Of a DNA stretch of 6,717 bases, positions 1 through 6,717 are shown one piece after another. Both the position numbers and the translations under genes were made by a program. The stretch covers positions 1 to 6,717 of the forward strand of contig SLDF01000069.1 of the NCBI GenBank assembly GCA_007125435.1. The letters run 5' to 3'. This stretch comes from Saprospiraceae bacterium (GTDB lineage Bacteria > Bacteroidota > Bacteroidia > Chitinophagales > Saprospiraceae). A model generated the notes under the pieces. The model made no database searches and was not told the DNA's origin. It was given only the letters and a program-made list of their open reading frames with translations. Each line of letters begins with the position of its first letter. The stretch's first letter is position 1.

Positions 1-2152
1 GATAAGGCTCTAGTTGCGCATTTAAATTAGTTGGATCACTTGGATCAAACTGCTCAAAGTTATTATGAGCATATGCAACTGCCATGAAATAATACCGCTT
101 GTGATTGATGAGGTTTCTATCGTCATCAGCGAATTGATCTTCTCTTACAACAAACGTATTACGAACTCCTCTATTCTCTCCATCGACCATCAATCTAGGG
201 ACATAAATCCTACTCGTCAAACCAGTTGGATCTTCAACAGGGACCCAGTTGTAAATCTGATCTATATCATTTTGTAGATCCACCTGATAAATTAATCTCG
301 CTTTATCAGGATCAGTTAATTCACTTGCACTCACATCTGAACTTCTCAATTGGAACACTTTATAACCTTCAAATTTATATAGTGTATCTACATCGATCGG
401 ATTTCCATCTTCATCTTCTAACAACGGTAGTGGCATCACTGTACCTTCGTATTGTTGTCTAAAATTGTTCGAAGTGGCATCATTTGTCAATATCAATACT
501 AATTCTCTATTTAACTCAACTATATCAATATCTGGCGCATCAGGCCCATCTGTTAGTTCAAAACAGTTATCAAACAAGTCTTGTGCAATATCATCAACAA
601 ATTGAAGAGGTGCAAAATCAGGACAAGGATAGCTCTGAGATGGGAGCCATACAACTCCAATAATCAACTCATTAACAGCACCAGGTTCAAGACGGAAAGG
701 ACCTGAAGCTTGAATGGTTCTTCTATCTCCAAAATCAAGATTTTCTGAACACATCGACCATGCATCTGCAGCTGTAGAAGCGGCATTACTTGGGAATACA
801 TATTTAATTGTTTCTTCACTCCCAACATTATAACCGTCACCACCAAACGTTACAGGTGTACCATCTCTCCAGAATCCTGACAAATAGTTATAAAATTGTT
901 GTGCAGTATTGGGGTCAGTGGTAGCTGGAGGTGGTGTACCAATACCGGGATTATTGTGATATACGTATGAGGACATACCTAACTCTACAGCAACCTCGAT
1001 TGAATCCTCTGTAATTGGATCAAATATGGTGATAAGATTTTCAGGGTCTATAGGACCTCTAAAATAGTCAACACCCAAAATTGGAATATTAGTACAATAT
1101 GTAGGTACACCGGCACAGTCACAACCCACTAAACCGTCAACTGCGTCCTCGTTATAAACTATCATCAAGCTTCTTGACGTATCACATCCAATGTAGTCAT
1201 CAGCATAACAACCCAGGTCAGGGTCGACCCACATTGCAAAATACGTCTCTGTTATATCTTGGGTCGCTCTATTGATGAGCTTGTATCTCTGGAAAGTCAT
1301 GTCATTAATCTCATCATTCGTTGCCCATGCAAAGGATTGAACCTGAACTTCCATCTGAATTGGAATACCGTTTGAGCTAGTGTGTGGCCCACCATTATCA
1401 TTATAAACCCAGAAGATCATCTCATCTGCATAAAATTCATCTGGACAACCTCTAATTTCTATTATTGGATAATCTCCACCTGTTGGGTCATATATCCCGT
1501 TTCCGCTTACATCGCGAAAACCTGCAAGACCCTGTCTAGCATCTGGTAGCTCAAAACCATGAATCTCTCTGAAGTAGGGATTTCCAAATGCAGGATACCC
1601 TAGAACATCTAAAGGAATCTCATCGGGTTCATAGGCAGCACCACTTGCCTCAGCTTCAGCAAAAGCAGCAATGTGTGATTCTATATTACTGCCCAATACT
1701 CTGAAAAAGCGATCCCATGTTTCACAAGTTTCAGCATTGACCTGACCATCATCATCCAATGGACCGGGCCAAAAGTCATTTCTGGTTTGACGGCGATACG
1801 TTTGAGCAGCAACCTTTAGGTTACCAACTTCATCCAGACCACCAAGCCAAACGGCACCAGCAAAAATGGATGACACTTCTAGCTGTCCTGACCCCGGCTC
1901 CACCTTGGGCACAATGTACTTACCATCCTGTAAGTCCCACCAGACATCACCGCCAGTCATCAGTCTCGCTCTGACGTTGTTTATGGATTGATCGGTCTGT
2001 GCGGTTGCTGGTGCACAATCAGATCTATAATTGACTCTTCTCAATTGCTCTCTTTGCTCAGCAGTCGGTCTCAAAAACTCCTTTGGAGGGTCCTTTGCCT
2101 CTACAATAAGACCAAATGTTAATAATGTGAATAACGATAAAAAATATCTCAT
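1..2152 (-). CDS. Large secreted Asp/Cys-rich protein of unknown function, probable T9SS-exported surface protein; C-terminus cut by window edge
   Basis: An uninterrupted minus-strand frame runs from ATG at 2152 to the left edge (last full codon at 2-4), giving 717 residues without a stop. I translated the whole stretch by hand and found no frameshift. The N-terminus (MRYFLSLFTLLTFGLIVEA) is a signal peptide, probably cut after residue 19. Blocks I recall from Bacteroidota proteins encoded beside TonB receptors include AGAVWLGGLD (98-107), NDFWPGPL (125-132), a Ca-loop-like DVSGNGIYDPTGGDYP (214-229), WVDPDLGCYADDYIGCD (308-324), GPFRLEPGAVNE (484-495) and YYFMAVAYAHNN (687-698). The part from about 540 onward looks like a beta-sandwich module, possibly fibronectin-III-like. 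Cysteines cluster at 315, 323, 344, 346 and 353. The gene begins 55 bases after the receptor stop codon, which suggests co-transcription. A C-terminal T9SS sorting domain would lie outside the window, so T9SS export is inferred. No enzymatic motif was recognised. Confidence 0.9.
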   Translation of the reverse strand, partial: MRYFLSLFTLLTFGLIVEAKDPPKEFLRPTAEQREQLRRVNYRSDCAPATAQTDQSINNVRARLMTGGDVWWDLQDGKYIVPKVEPGSGQLEVSSIFAGAVWLGGLDEVGNLKVAAQTYRRQTRNDFWPGPLDDDGQVNAETCETWDRFFRVLGSNIESHIAAFAEAEASGAAYEPDEIPLDVLGYPAFGNPYFREIHGFELPDARQGLAGFRDVSGNGIYDPTGGDYPIIEIRGCPDEFYADEMIFWVYNDNGGPHTSSNGIPIQMEVQVQSFAWATNDEINDMTFQRYKLINRATQDITETYFAMWVDPDLGCYADDYIGCDTSRSLMIVYNEDAVDGLVGCDCAGVPTYCTNIPILGVDYFRGPIDPENLITIFDPITEDSIEVAVELGMSSYVYHNNPGIGTPPPATTDPNTAQQFYNYLSGFWRDGTPVTFGGDGYNVGSEETIKYVFPSNAASTAADAWSMCSENLDFGDRRTIQASGPFRLEPGAVNELIIGVVWLPSQSYPCPDFAPLQFVDDIAQDLFDNCFELTDGPDAPDIDIVELNRELVLILTNDATSNNFRQQYEGTVMPLPLLEDEDGNPIDVDTLYKFEGYKVFQLRSSDVSASELTDPDKARLIYQVDLQNDIDQIYNWVPVEDPTGLTSRIYVPRLMVDGENRGVRNTFVVREDQFADDDRNLINHKRYYFMAVAYAHNNFEQFDPSDPTNLNAQLEPY

Positions 2153-2165
2153 GTCAAAATTTTTT

Positions 2166-2180
2166 AAAAATCCGATTTTT
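2166..2180. repeat. Short A/T hairpin in the receptor-to-secreted-protein gap
   Basis: The bases aaaaatccgattttt form an inverted repeat: 7-base arms around one central base, or a 6-bp stem with a 3-base loop in RNA. It lies in the 55-base spacer between the receptor stop (2208) and the next start (2152). It is weak because it is almost all A-U pairs, and a short T/A-rich stretch follows it. It might reduce read-through or set relative expression of the two genes, but it may equally be chance in AT-rich DNA. No Shine-Dalgarno sequence is visible before 2152, which is usual in Bacteroidota. Confidence 0.35.
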
Positions 2181-2207
2181 TCTTGAAGCATTTGCTATAG
2201 GGTTTAA

Positions 2208-5200
2208 TTAAAAGTCAAATAGTGCCGCTAAGAAAATTCTTCTTGGTAATGTGAAAAAGTTTGGAAATAAACTTGCCCACTGATAAGAAGCTAAATATGC
2301 ATTTTCATCTCTTCCGGCATTTATGAACCCTGAACCTGCATTTGCAGCTGTGTTGATAGCAGCTTGACCATCAGGACCTGATATGAAACCAGAATCAAAC
2401 GGTGATCCTGTTACAGGGAATACGCCAATAATGTTTCTAGTATCCAACAAGTTCAAGACTCTAAGTGATAACGTAGCGAATGCCGGATTCGCTGCCTCTG
2501 TTTTGTTAATTCTCCAGGATTTTTCTACACGAAGGTCAATTGTAAAGTTCCATGGTAACCTCGCACCATTGATTGAACCTGCAAAACCGGTACCTCCAAA
2601 TGGCTGTGGACGCTGATTTCTGGTATATGGGCGACCTGAGATGGCATTAAACTGGAAGTTAAATCCAGAGTTTGCAAATACATCTTTACCAAACCACCTT
2701 GGACCATTATATCGCTTACCTTCATCAAATCTGAAGTCAAATACACCTCTAATGGCGTGACGCTCATCTCTCGCTAGTGGGAATAACGTTCTCAAGTTAC
2801 CTCTAAGTGCTATACCTCTCTGTGAAGTTGCATCTGATCCCGTACCGTCAGCGAACTGTAAAGTATAGTTTGCATTTAATGAAATATTCTTGGTTCTTCT
2901 TAATTCGTAATTGAATGAGAATCCTTTAACCGTACCAAAATCAATGTTGTCAAATGAACCATATCTGTTTACAGGTGGTGGTACATACAATATCTCCCTG
3001 TACTGAATCATATCTCGGAGTTCTCTGTAAAATGCAGAGATCTTGATGGCAGATGCTGATGTCAATCTCTGCTGGAAACCTACTTCGTAGTCAACAGTTC
3101 TCTCTGGTCTAAGTGCGGGGTTATTTCTCAAACCCTGAATATCTTCAAAATAATAGAAGTTTAAAGGCGAAAGGAATGAATTGGTTGGCGGTCTTTGCAC
3201 CAATATATCATAGTGGGCAAAGAAGTTTGACTCATCAGATATTGGGAATGATACTGCGATCCTCGGCATCCAATTGATCTGAGGTGTATAATCTACAAAA
3301 GATCTATCGGGATCAAAATCAGGACTCTTGATATTATTGACATTGTCATCATAAAATCTTGGTGTCACTAATTCACCACCCCATATTAAATTACCGTCAT
3401 TTACAGGTGTACCGTTAGCATCGAACCACTGCTCTCCATCTCTGAATGCTTTTACTACGTTACTACCTTCACCTGTAACATATACTCTCCAGTCATCTTG
3501 TACGACTCCAGGTCGGTCTCCACCAATTTCAGTAAAAAAGTCTTCAGCAGTCATGATTGGATAAAGTGATAGCGGATCTCTCATGACCTTTGTATTATTG
3601 TCAAAGTAATCCACTCTTAGACCTAGCCTGAAAATAATATCCTTATATGTAAATTTATCCTGAATAAAGAACGCTTGATAAATAGGAGCTTGCGGCGCTA
3701 CAAGAAAATCTCTAGATCCATCCTCATTAACAGTAAAGAAATCATTGAATCTAGTACTTGAGCTAACTCTCTGTCCTAGATAGTCGTAGCCAACAAAGGT
3801 GGCCGCACCCAAATCTGTCAACTCTTGTGGCTGGAACAAATCTAAACTTAAGTCATCCGGACTAATACCATCAATATTGAAGTGGTCATTAATACTCACT
3901 CCAAACCTTTCCCTCACATTTCTGTAAAAGCCTCCACCCTCAGGCTCTACAATCAATGTTGGAAATATATCCCAGCCATCCGGGTGGGTACCTATAGGAT
4001 CAGCCAAATAATCCACACCATTGATTTGTACATTTTGGCGCAGTCTGGCAATATTATAAAGACCTATTGGGGCTACATTATAAGACCTTTGAATCCTCTG
4101 CTCATAAAGTATACCGAATTGTATACTGTGTCTTCCTTTCTCTGACCCTCCGGGCAAGAAATCAAACTGAGCATTAGCATTGAGCGTAAACACATCACTC
4201 TCACCCTGAAAAAACGTATTGAATACTCGACCTACATTAGAATGAAGTCCACCCCATAATGATGTGAAATTAGGCTCCAGTATGCCATTAACATTAATAT
4301 ACCTGTCAAAAACATTTAGATTTTGTGGTGCCATGACATTATTGAAATTTGCCAACACCGGATTGTATGGAGAAGGCGTGTAAGCACCCTCCATTTGACT
4401 TAAATATCCTGCATGACCTAACAATAATGGTTCCCCATCTGGACCAGTTATACCAGGAGGCAATTGTCCAAACTCAGGTGTCCAAAATCTATCAAACGTA
4501 CCAACATGACCATATCTAAACAGATTGTCTCCATGTATGGGGTCTTGCTGTGATGAAAAACTCTTTTCATAACCTACCTGAATTGTATACACAGCATTTT
4601 GAATGACAGAAGTCTGGCGTCTACCTTCTTCATCAAAGCCCCTTGACGAGCCTAATCTGTGCCTGAATCTAAAATTGGTTCTGTAATGCTGAAAATCATT
4701 GGTTGGGTTTCTTTGCCAATTGTACAATGCCCAGTTTCGATCGGGCACAAAGGTATTCGCAGACTGACGGTATGACCCACCTAGAGATATATCTATCGCA
4801 TCACTTAATCTTGCATCGATTCTACCCACAATATCAAAATCAACATTAGCACTATTCGGTCTGGCATCCAACAGCTGGATTTGATCATTATCGATTTGTA
4901 ATGCTTCAGCTGTATTGAATGGTGTACTTCCTGCAAGACTTAATGGATTTTGTTCTAATTGAGAGATCAAGTCTGGAGAAGCTGCGTATATACCTGTAGC
5001 AGCAGGCGATTGATCCCCTATGTTTCTATATCGTCCTGATAATCTATATCCTACTATTGAGCGATTATTTTTGGTAACTAACGGCCCACTAAGAGCGAGG
5101 TTAAGCTCGTTATAATTGTATGGATCCAAAAACTGCGATGTCTCCATCTCAGCAGCTCCGCCAAATCTGGAAGCCGGACCCTTTGTGGTGATCGAAATGA

Positions 5201-5846
5201 CACCACCTGATACATCTCCATACATCGCTTCCAGACCACCGGTAATAACCTGCATCTGCTCGATTTCATACTGTGGTACCAATGCACCAATAACCCGAAC
5301 ACCATCTATATAGTAATCCGTCGCATTCGCTCTCGAACCACGTATAGCCACGGCCTCACCATCTATTGTAGAGACACCGGCAGTAGATGCTGCGATGGCA
5401 TTTACATCTTTTAGAGGCAATGCCCTGATCTCCTTACCAGTAATAGTTTTTCCCTGAGTCGTATTATCTTGCTCTACAAGGGGCACCTCATACGCTGTCA
5501 CAACGACTTCGTCAAGTAGAAGTCCCTCAGACAGTTGCATATTGACTGAGATTACTCTACCCGCAGTCACCCTCACATTCTCTACCTTCTGAGTCGTGTA
5601 ACCCAAAAAAGCAAACTCTACTTCATACTCCCCCGGATCCAAATTACCAATACTGTAATTACCGTCCAGGTCAGTCTCTGTAAAACCTGCCTGTTGCCCC
5701 CCTTTTGTCAATAGAACAGAACAAAACATTACCGGCTCTCCGGTACTCTCCTCTGTCACTTTTCCTTGAATAGTACCGAAGTTTTGCGCCGCAGCTACTC
5801 CGGTAATCAACAAAGCCGCTACGGCCAATAGTAAAGTTCTAAACAT
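2208..5846 (-). CDS. TonB-dependent outer-membrane receptor with N-terminal carboxypeptidase-regulatory-like domain
   Basis: This 1212-residue protein is a TonB-gated outer-membrane transporter that would import an unidentified ligand using energy from TonB-ExbBD. The signal peptide is MFRTLLLAVAALLITGVAAA, probably cut near Q21. A carboxypeptidase-regulatory-like beta-sandwich spans about 25-106, including DGNYSIGNLDPGEYEVEF (61-78). A TonB-box-like LDEVVVTA follows at 111-118. The plug covers about 125-223, with IRGSRANATDYYIDGV (168-183) and YGDVSGGVISITTKG (209-223). The rest is a beta-barrel with the common receptor motif NPALRPERTVDYEVGFQQ (from 909). The protein ends in LFDF, and a terminal Phe is typical of BAM substrates. 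I chose ATG 5846 over the upstream in-frame TTG at 5882, because TTG would put 12 polar and basic residues before an otherwise ordinary signal peptide. The barrel is large, as in SusC-type receptors, but no SusD follows. The downstream secreted protein is the likely partner. The ligand is unknown. Confidence 0.95.
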   Translation of the reverse strand: MFRTLLLAVAALLITGVAAAQNFGTIQGKVTEESTGEPVMFCSVLLTKGGQQAGFTETDLDGNYSIGNLDPGEYEVEFAFLGYTTQKVENVRVTAGRVISVNMQLSEGLLLDEVVVTAYEVPLVEQDNTTQGKTITGKEIRALPLKDVNAIAASTAGVSTIDGEAVAIRGSRANATDYYIDGVRVIGALVPQYEIEQMQVITGGLEAMYGDVSGGVISITTKGPASRFGGAAEMETSQFLDPYNYNELNLALSGPLVTKNNRSIVGYRLSGRYRNIGDQSPAATGIYAASPDLISQLEQNPLSLAGSTPFNTAEALQIDNDQIQLLDARPNSANVDFDIVGRIDARLSDAIDISLGGSYRQSANTFVPDRNWALYNWQRNPTNDFQHYRTNFRFRHRLGSSRGFDEEGRRQTSVIQNAVYTIQVGYEKSFSSQQDPIHGDNLFRYGHVGTFDRFWTPEFGQLPPGITGPDGEPLLLGHAGYLSQMEGAYTPSPYNPVLANFNNVMAPQNLNVFDRYINVNGILEPNFTSLWGGLHSNVGRVFNTFFQGESDVFTLNANAQFDFLPGGSEKGRHSIQFGILYEQRIQRSYNVAPIGLYNIARLRQNVQINGVDYLADPIGTHPDGWDIFPTLIVEPEGGGFYRNVRERFGVSINDHFNIDGISPDDLSLDLFQPQELTDLGAATFVGYDYLGQRVSSSTRFNDFFTVNEDGSRDFLVAPQAPIYQAFFIQDKFTYKDIIFRLGLRVDYFDNNTKVMRDPLSLYPIMTAEDFFTEIGGDRPGVVQDDWRVYVTGEGSNVVKAFRDGEQWFDANGTPVNDGNLIWGGELVTPRFYDDNVNNIKSPDFDPDRSFVDYTPQINWMPRIAVSFPISDESNFFAHYDILVQRPPTNSFLSPLNFYYFEDIQGLRNNPALRPERTVDYEVGFQQRLTSASAIKISAFYRELRDMIQYREILYVPPPVNRYGSFDNIDFGTVKGFSFNYELRRTKNISLNANYTLQFADGTGSDATSQRGIALRGNLRTLFPLARDERHAIRGVFDFRFDEGKRYNGPRWFGKDVFANSGFNFQFNAISGRPYTRNQRPQPFGGTGFAGSINGARLPWNFTIDLRVEKSWRINKTEAANPAFATLSLRVLNLLDTRNIIGVFPVTGSPFDSGFISGPDGQAAINTAANAGSGFINAGRDENAYLASYQWASLFPNFFTLPRRIFLAALFDF

Positions 5847-5937
5847 ATGTAATCTCTTTAAATTAGTCTTTTGAGAATGCAATTTTAGTTAATAGTTCTC
5901 AATTATCATAGAATATTTTGATTCGGAATTGTTAAAG

Positions 5938-5961
5938 TTGCCAAAATTAATTTTTGCCAAA
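5938..5961 (-). repeat. Direct repeat TTTGGCAA-N8-TTTGGCAA upstream of the receptor
   Basis: On the minus strand the octamer TTTGGCAA occurs twice, at 5961-5954 and 5945-5938, separated by AAATTAAT. The 16-base repeat period lies about 95-115 bases upstream of the receptor ATG. The proximal copy overlaps the candidate -7 promoter element. Two identical half-sites at a promoter could bind a regulator, but no regulator is encoded in the window. Chance in AT-rich DNA is possible, although the central GGC makes the match less trivial. Confidence 0.4.
5942..5949 (-). promoter_or_regulatory. Candidate Bacteroidota -7 promoter element (TAATTTTG) for the receptor operon
   Basis: Read on the minus strand, TAATTTTG matches the Bacteroidota primary-sigma -7 consensus TAnnTTTG. 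It would place transcription initiation roughly 85-90 bases upstream of the ATG at 5846. A convincing TTTG -33 element at the usual distance is not visible: the nearest TTTG is only 8 bases upstream. The assignment therefore rests on the -7 box and its position in the spacer. This is the only TAnnTTTG match I noticed in the 213-base spacer. Confidence 0.4.
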
Positions 5962-6010
5962 CCATTTACACCTTCATCTTTGTTTTAAAAACCAGACAAT
6001 TTAATGTGCA

Positions 6011-6025
6011 GTTAATAGTATTAAC
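6011..6025. repeat. Perfect 7+1+7 palindrome GTTAATA-n-TATTAAC
   Basis: The bases gttaatagtattaac form an exact inverted repeat with a single central base. With such a small loop it is more like a dimeric DNA-binding-protein site than an RNA terminator. It lies 35 bases past the dehydrogenase stop and about 60 bases upstream of the candidate receptor -7 element, where an operator or activator site would be plausible. The site is entirely A/T apart from its two ends and the centre, so chance remains a real alternative. Confidence 0.35.
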
Positions 6026-6029
6026 ATTT

Positions 6030-6050
6030 TGTTTAACAATAATGTAAACA
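6030..6050 (-). terminator. Weak hairpin after the dehydrogenase gene, possible terminator
   Basis: The arms tgttta (6030-6035) and taaaca (6045-6050) can pair around a 9-base loop, 9 bases beyond the dehydrogenase stop codon on the minus strand. The stem is short and A/U-rich, and no run of U follows it. It is therefore not a canonical intrinsic terminator. It is listed because it is the only stem-loop in the right place to end that transcript before the receptor operon. Confidence 0.25.
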
Positions 6051-6059
6051 TTTATTTTT

Positions 6060-6717
6060 TTATAATGTGTCTATTTTGTCAACAAGAATTCGCGACAGCT
6101 TAAACTTTGACTCATGTGTCCAACCTGCCACATGAGGCGAGAGGATGACATTAGACATTTTGTATAACAATTTGTACACGTATTTTCCTTCTTCTGCCAG
6201 CTCATTTTGCTTTTCATTTTCAAACACATCAAGACATGCTCCAGATAGATGTCCCTCATCAAGACAGGCCACCAGATCGGCTGTATTTACGATTGGACCT
6301 CGGGAAGTATTGATGAGCACACTTTTAGACTTACAAGACCTCAGCCACTCAGCATTTACCATTTGTCTGGTCTCTGATGTCAGAGGCAGATGCAAGCTGA
6401 CCACATCAGCCGACGCTACACATGCTGCCATAGAATCCATTACCATATAATTAGCACGACACGATGATGGAGCTTCCACATGCTTATATTTATCATAAAG
6501 ACACACCTTCACATCGAATCCTGACAGAACCCTCGCAAATGCTGATCCCGTATACCCTACACCGATGATGCCAATCGTCTTACCTTCTATTTCATAGCCA
6601 CGCCTGGCTTCCCTGTCCCAGCTAAAGTTTCGCACATCCCCGTCAGCCATTAGCAATTGATTGTAAAGTGCCAGCAACATGCCGAGCGCGTGCTCAGCTA
6701 CAGCCTGACAATTACCC
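6060..6717 (-). CDS. D-2-hydroxyacid dehydrogenase, 3-phosphoglycerate dehydrogenase-like; N-terminus cut by window edge
   Basis: The last 218 residues of an NAD-dependent D-2-hydroxyacid dehydrogenase are visible, entering from the right edge and ending at TAA (6060-6062). The reading frame continues upstream of the ATG at 6680 (GNCQAVAEHALG precedes it), so that ATG is internal. The Rossmann motif GVGYTG (fragment residues 52-57) is followed by an acidic residue in LYDKYK, which favours NAD over NADP. The catalytic triad of the family is intact: Arg in NTSRG (codon 6300-6302), Glu in DVFE (6219-6221) and His in SPHVAGW (6132-6134). The protein ends about 26 residues after the His, so it lacks a C-terminal ACT domain. 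This fits the short phosphoglycerate dehydrogenases of Bacteroidota (serine biosynthesis), and the ending SPHVAGWTHES is a form I associate with them. Other 2-hydroxyacid substrates cannot be excluded. It is cytosolic and probably not functionally tied to the receptor. Confidence 0.9.
   Translation of the reverse strand, partial: GNCQAVAEHALGMLLALYNQLLMADGDVRNFSWDREARRGYEIEGKTIGIIGVGYTGSAFARVLSGFDVKVCLYDKYKHVEAPSSCRANYMVMDSMAACVASADVVSLHLPLTSETRQMVNAEWLRSCKSKSVLINTSRGPIVNTADLVACLDEGHLSGACLDVFENEKQNELAEEGKYVYKLLYKMSNVILSPHVAGWTHESKFKLSRILVDKIDTL

Noticed and set aside
65..462. Two overlapping plus-strand open frames of 70 and 78 codons
   Set aside because: They lie opposite the continuous minus-strand secreted-protein frame and have no recognisable domain or start signal.
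664..846. Minus-strand 60-codon frame
   Set aside because: It is an out-of-frame shadow inside the secreted-protein gene, whose frame reads conserved-looking motifs here (GPFRLEPGAVNE).
1759..1974. Plus-strand 71-codon frame
   Set aside because: It is antisense to the AGAVWLGGLD and NDFWPGPL region of the secreted protein; its composition reflects the complementary strand.
2383..2767. Short frames on both strands within the receptor C-terminal region
   Set aside because: The receptor frame is continuous and family-typical through here, so these are shadow frames.
3882..4145. Plus-strand 87-codon frame
   Set aside because: It is antisense to the receptor barrel, with no domain, signal peptide or promoter.
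5078..5313. Overlapping frames on both strands across the plug domain
   Set aside because: The receptor reading frame encodes the conserved plug motifs YYIDGV and YGDVSGGVISITTKG here.
2208..5846. Calling the receptor SusC of a SusCD glycan-uptake locus
   Set aside because: The next gene is not SusD-like and no glycoside hydrolase, sulfatase or sensor gene is visible in the window.
5982..5992. Palindrome gttttaaaaac as an operator
   Set aside because: It is a near-homopolymeric A/T inverted repeat of 5-base arms, readily expected by chance in this spacer.
6071..6450. A 63-codon minus-strand frame and a 101-codon plus-strand frame at the right end
   Set aside because: Both are shadows of the dehydrogenase gene, whose catalytic Arg, Glu and His are all in the main frame.

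Overview
The window most likely comes from a Bacteroidota chromosome, probably a marine or environmental Saprospiraceae-like lineage. The evidence is moderately AT-rich coding DNA, very AT-rich spacers and no strong Shine-Dalgarno sequences. There is also a TonB-dependent receptor with an N-terminal carboxypeptidase-regulatory-like domain, and a large secreted protein of a type I associate with that group. The taxonomic placement is inference from protein style; no marker gene is present.

All three genes read on the minus strand, so transcription runs from right to left. At the right edge (6060-6717) is the C-terminal two thirds of a D-2-hydroxyacid dehydrogenase that resembles the short, ACT-less 3-phosphoglycerate dehydrogenases of Bacteroidota. 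A 213-base AT-rich spacer (5847-6059) follows. It holds a candidate Bacteroidota -7 promoter element, a direct repeat overlapping that element, and two inverted repeats. Next is an intact 1212-residue TonB-dependent outer-membrane receptor (2208-5846). After a 55-base gap comes a long open frame (from 2152 down to base 1, at least 717 codons) that runs out of the left edge. It encodes a signal-peptide-bearing, aspartate- and cysteine-rich protein with no assigned function.

The receptor and the downstream secreted protein look like one transcription unit. The receptor is not followed by a SusD-like lipoprotein, so this is not a standard SusCD glycan-uptake pair. The secreted protein has several blocks that I recall seeing repeatedly, next to TonB receptors, in Bacteroidota proteins annotated as type IX secretion (T9SS) substrates. 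This two-gene receptor plus surface-protein module is the most interesting content here. Its substrate and mechanism cannot be read from the sequence. The dehydrogenase is probably an unrelated housekeeping neighbour. No RNA genes, CRISPR arrays, insertion sequences or phage genes were seen.
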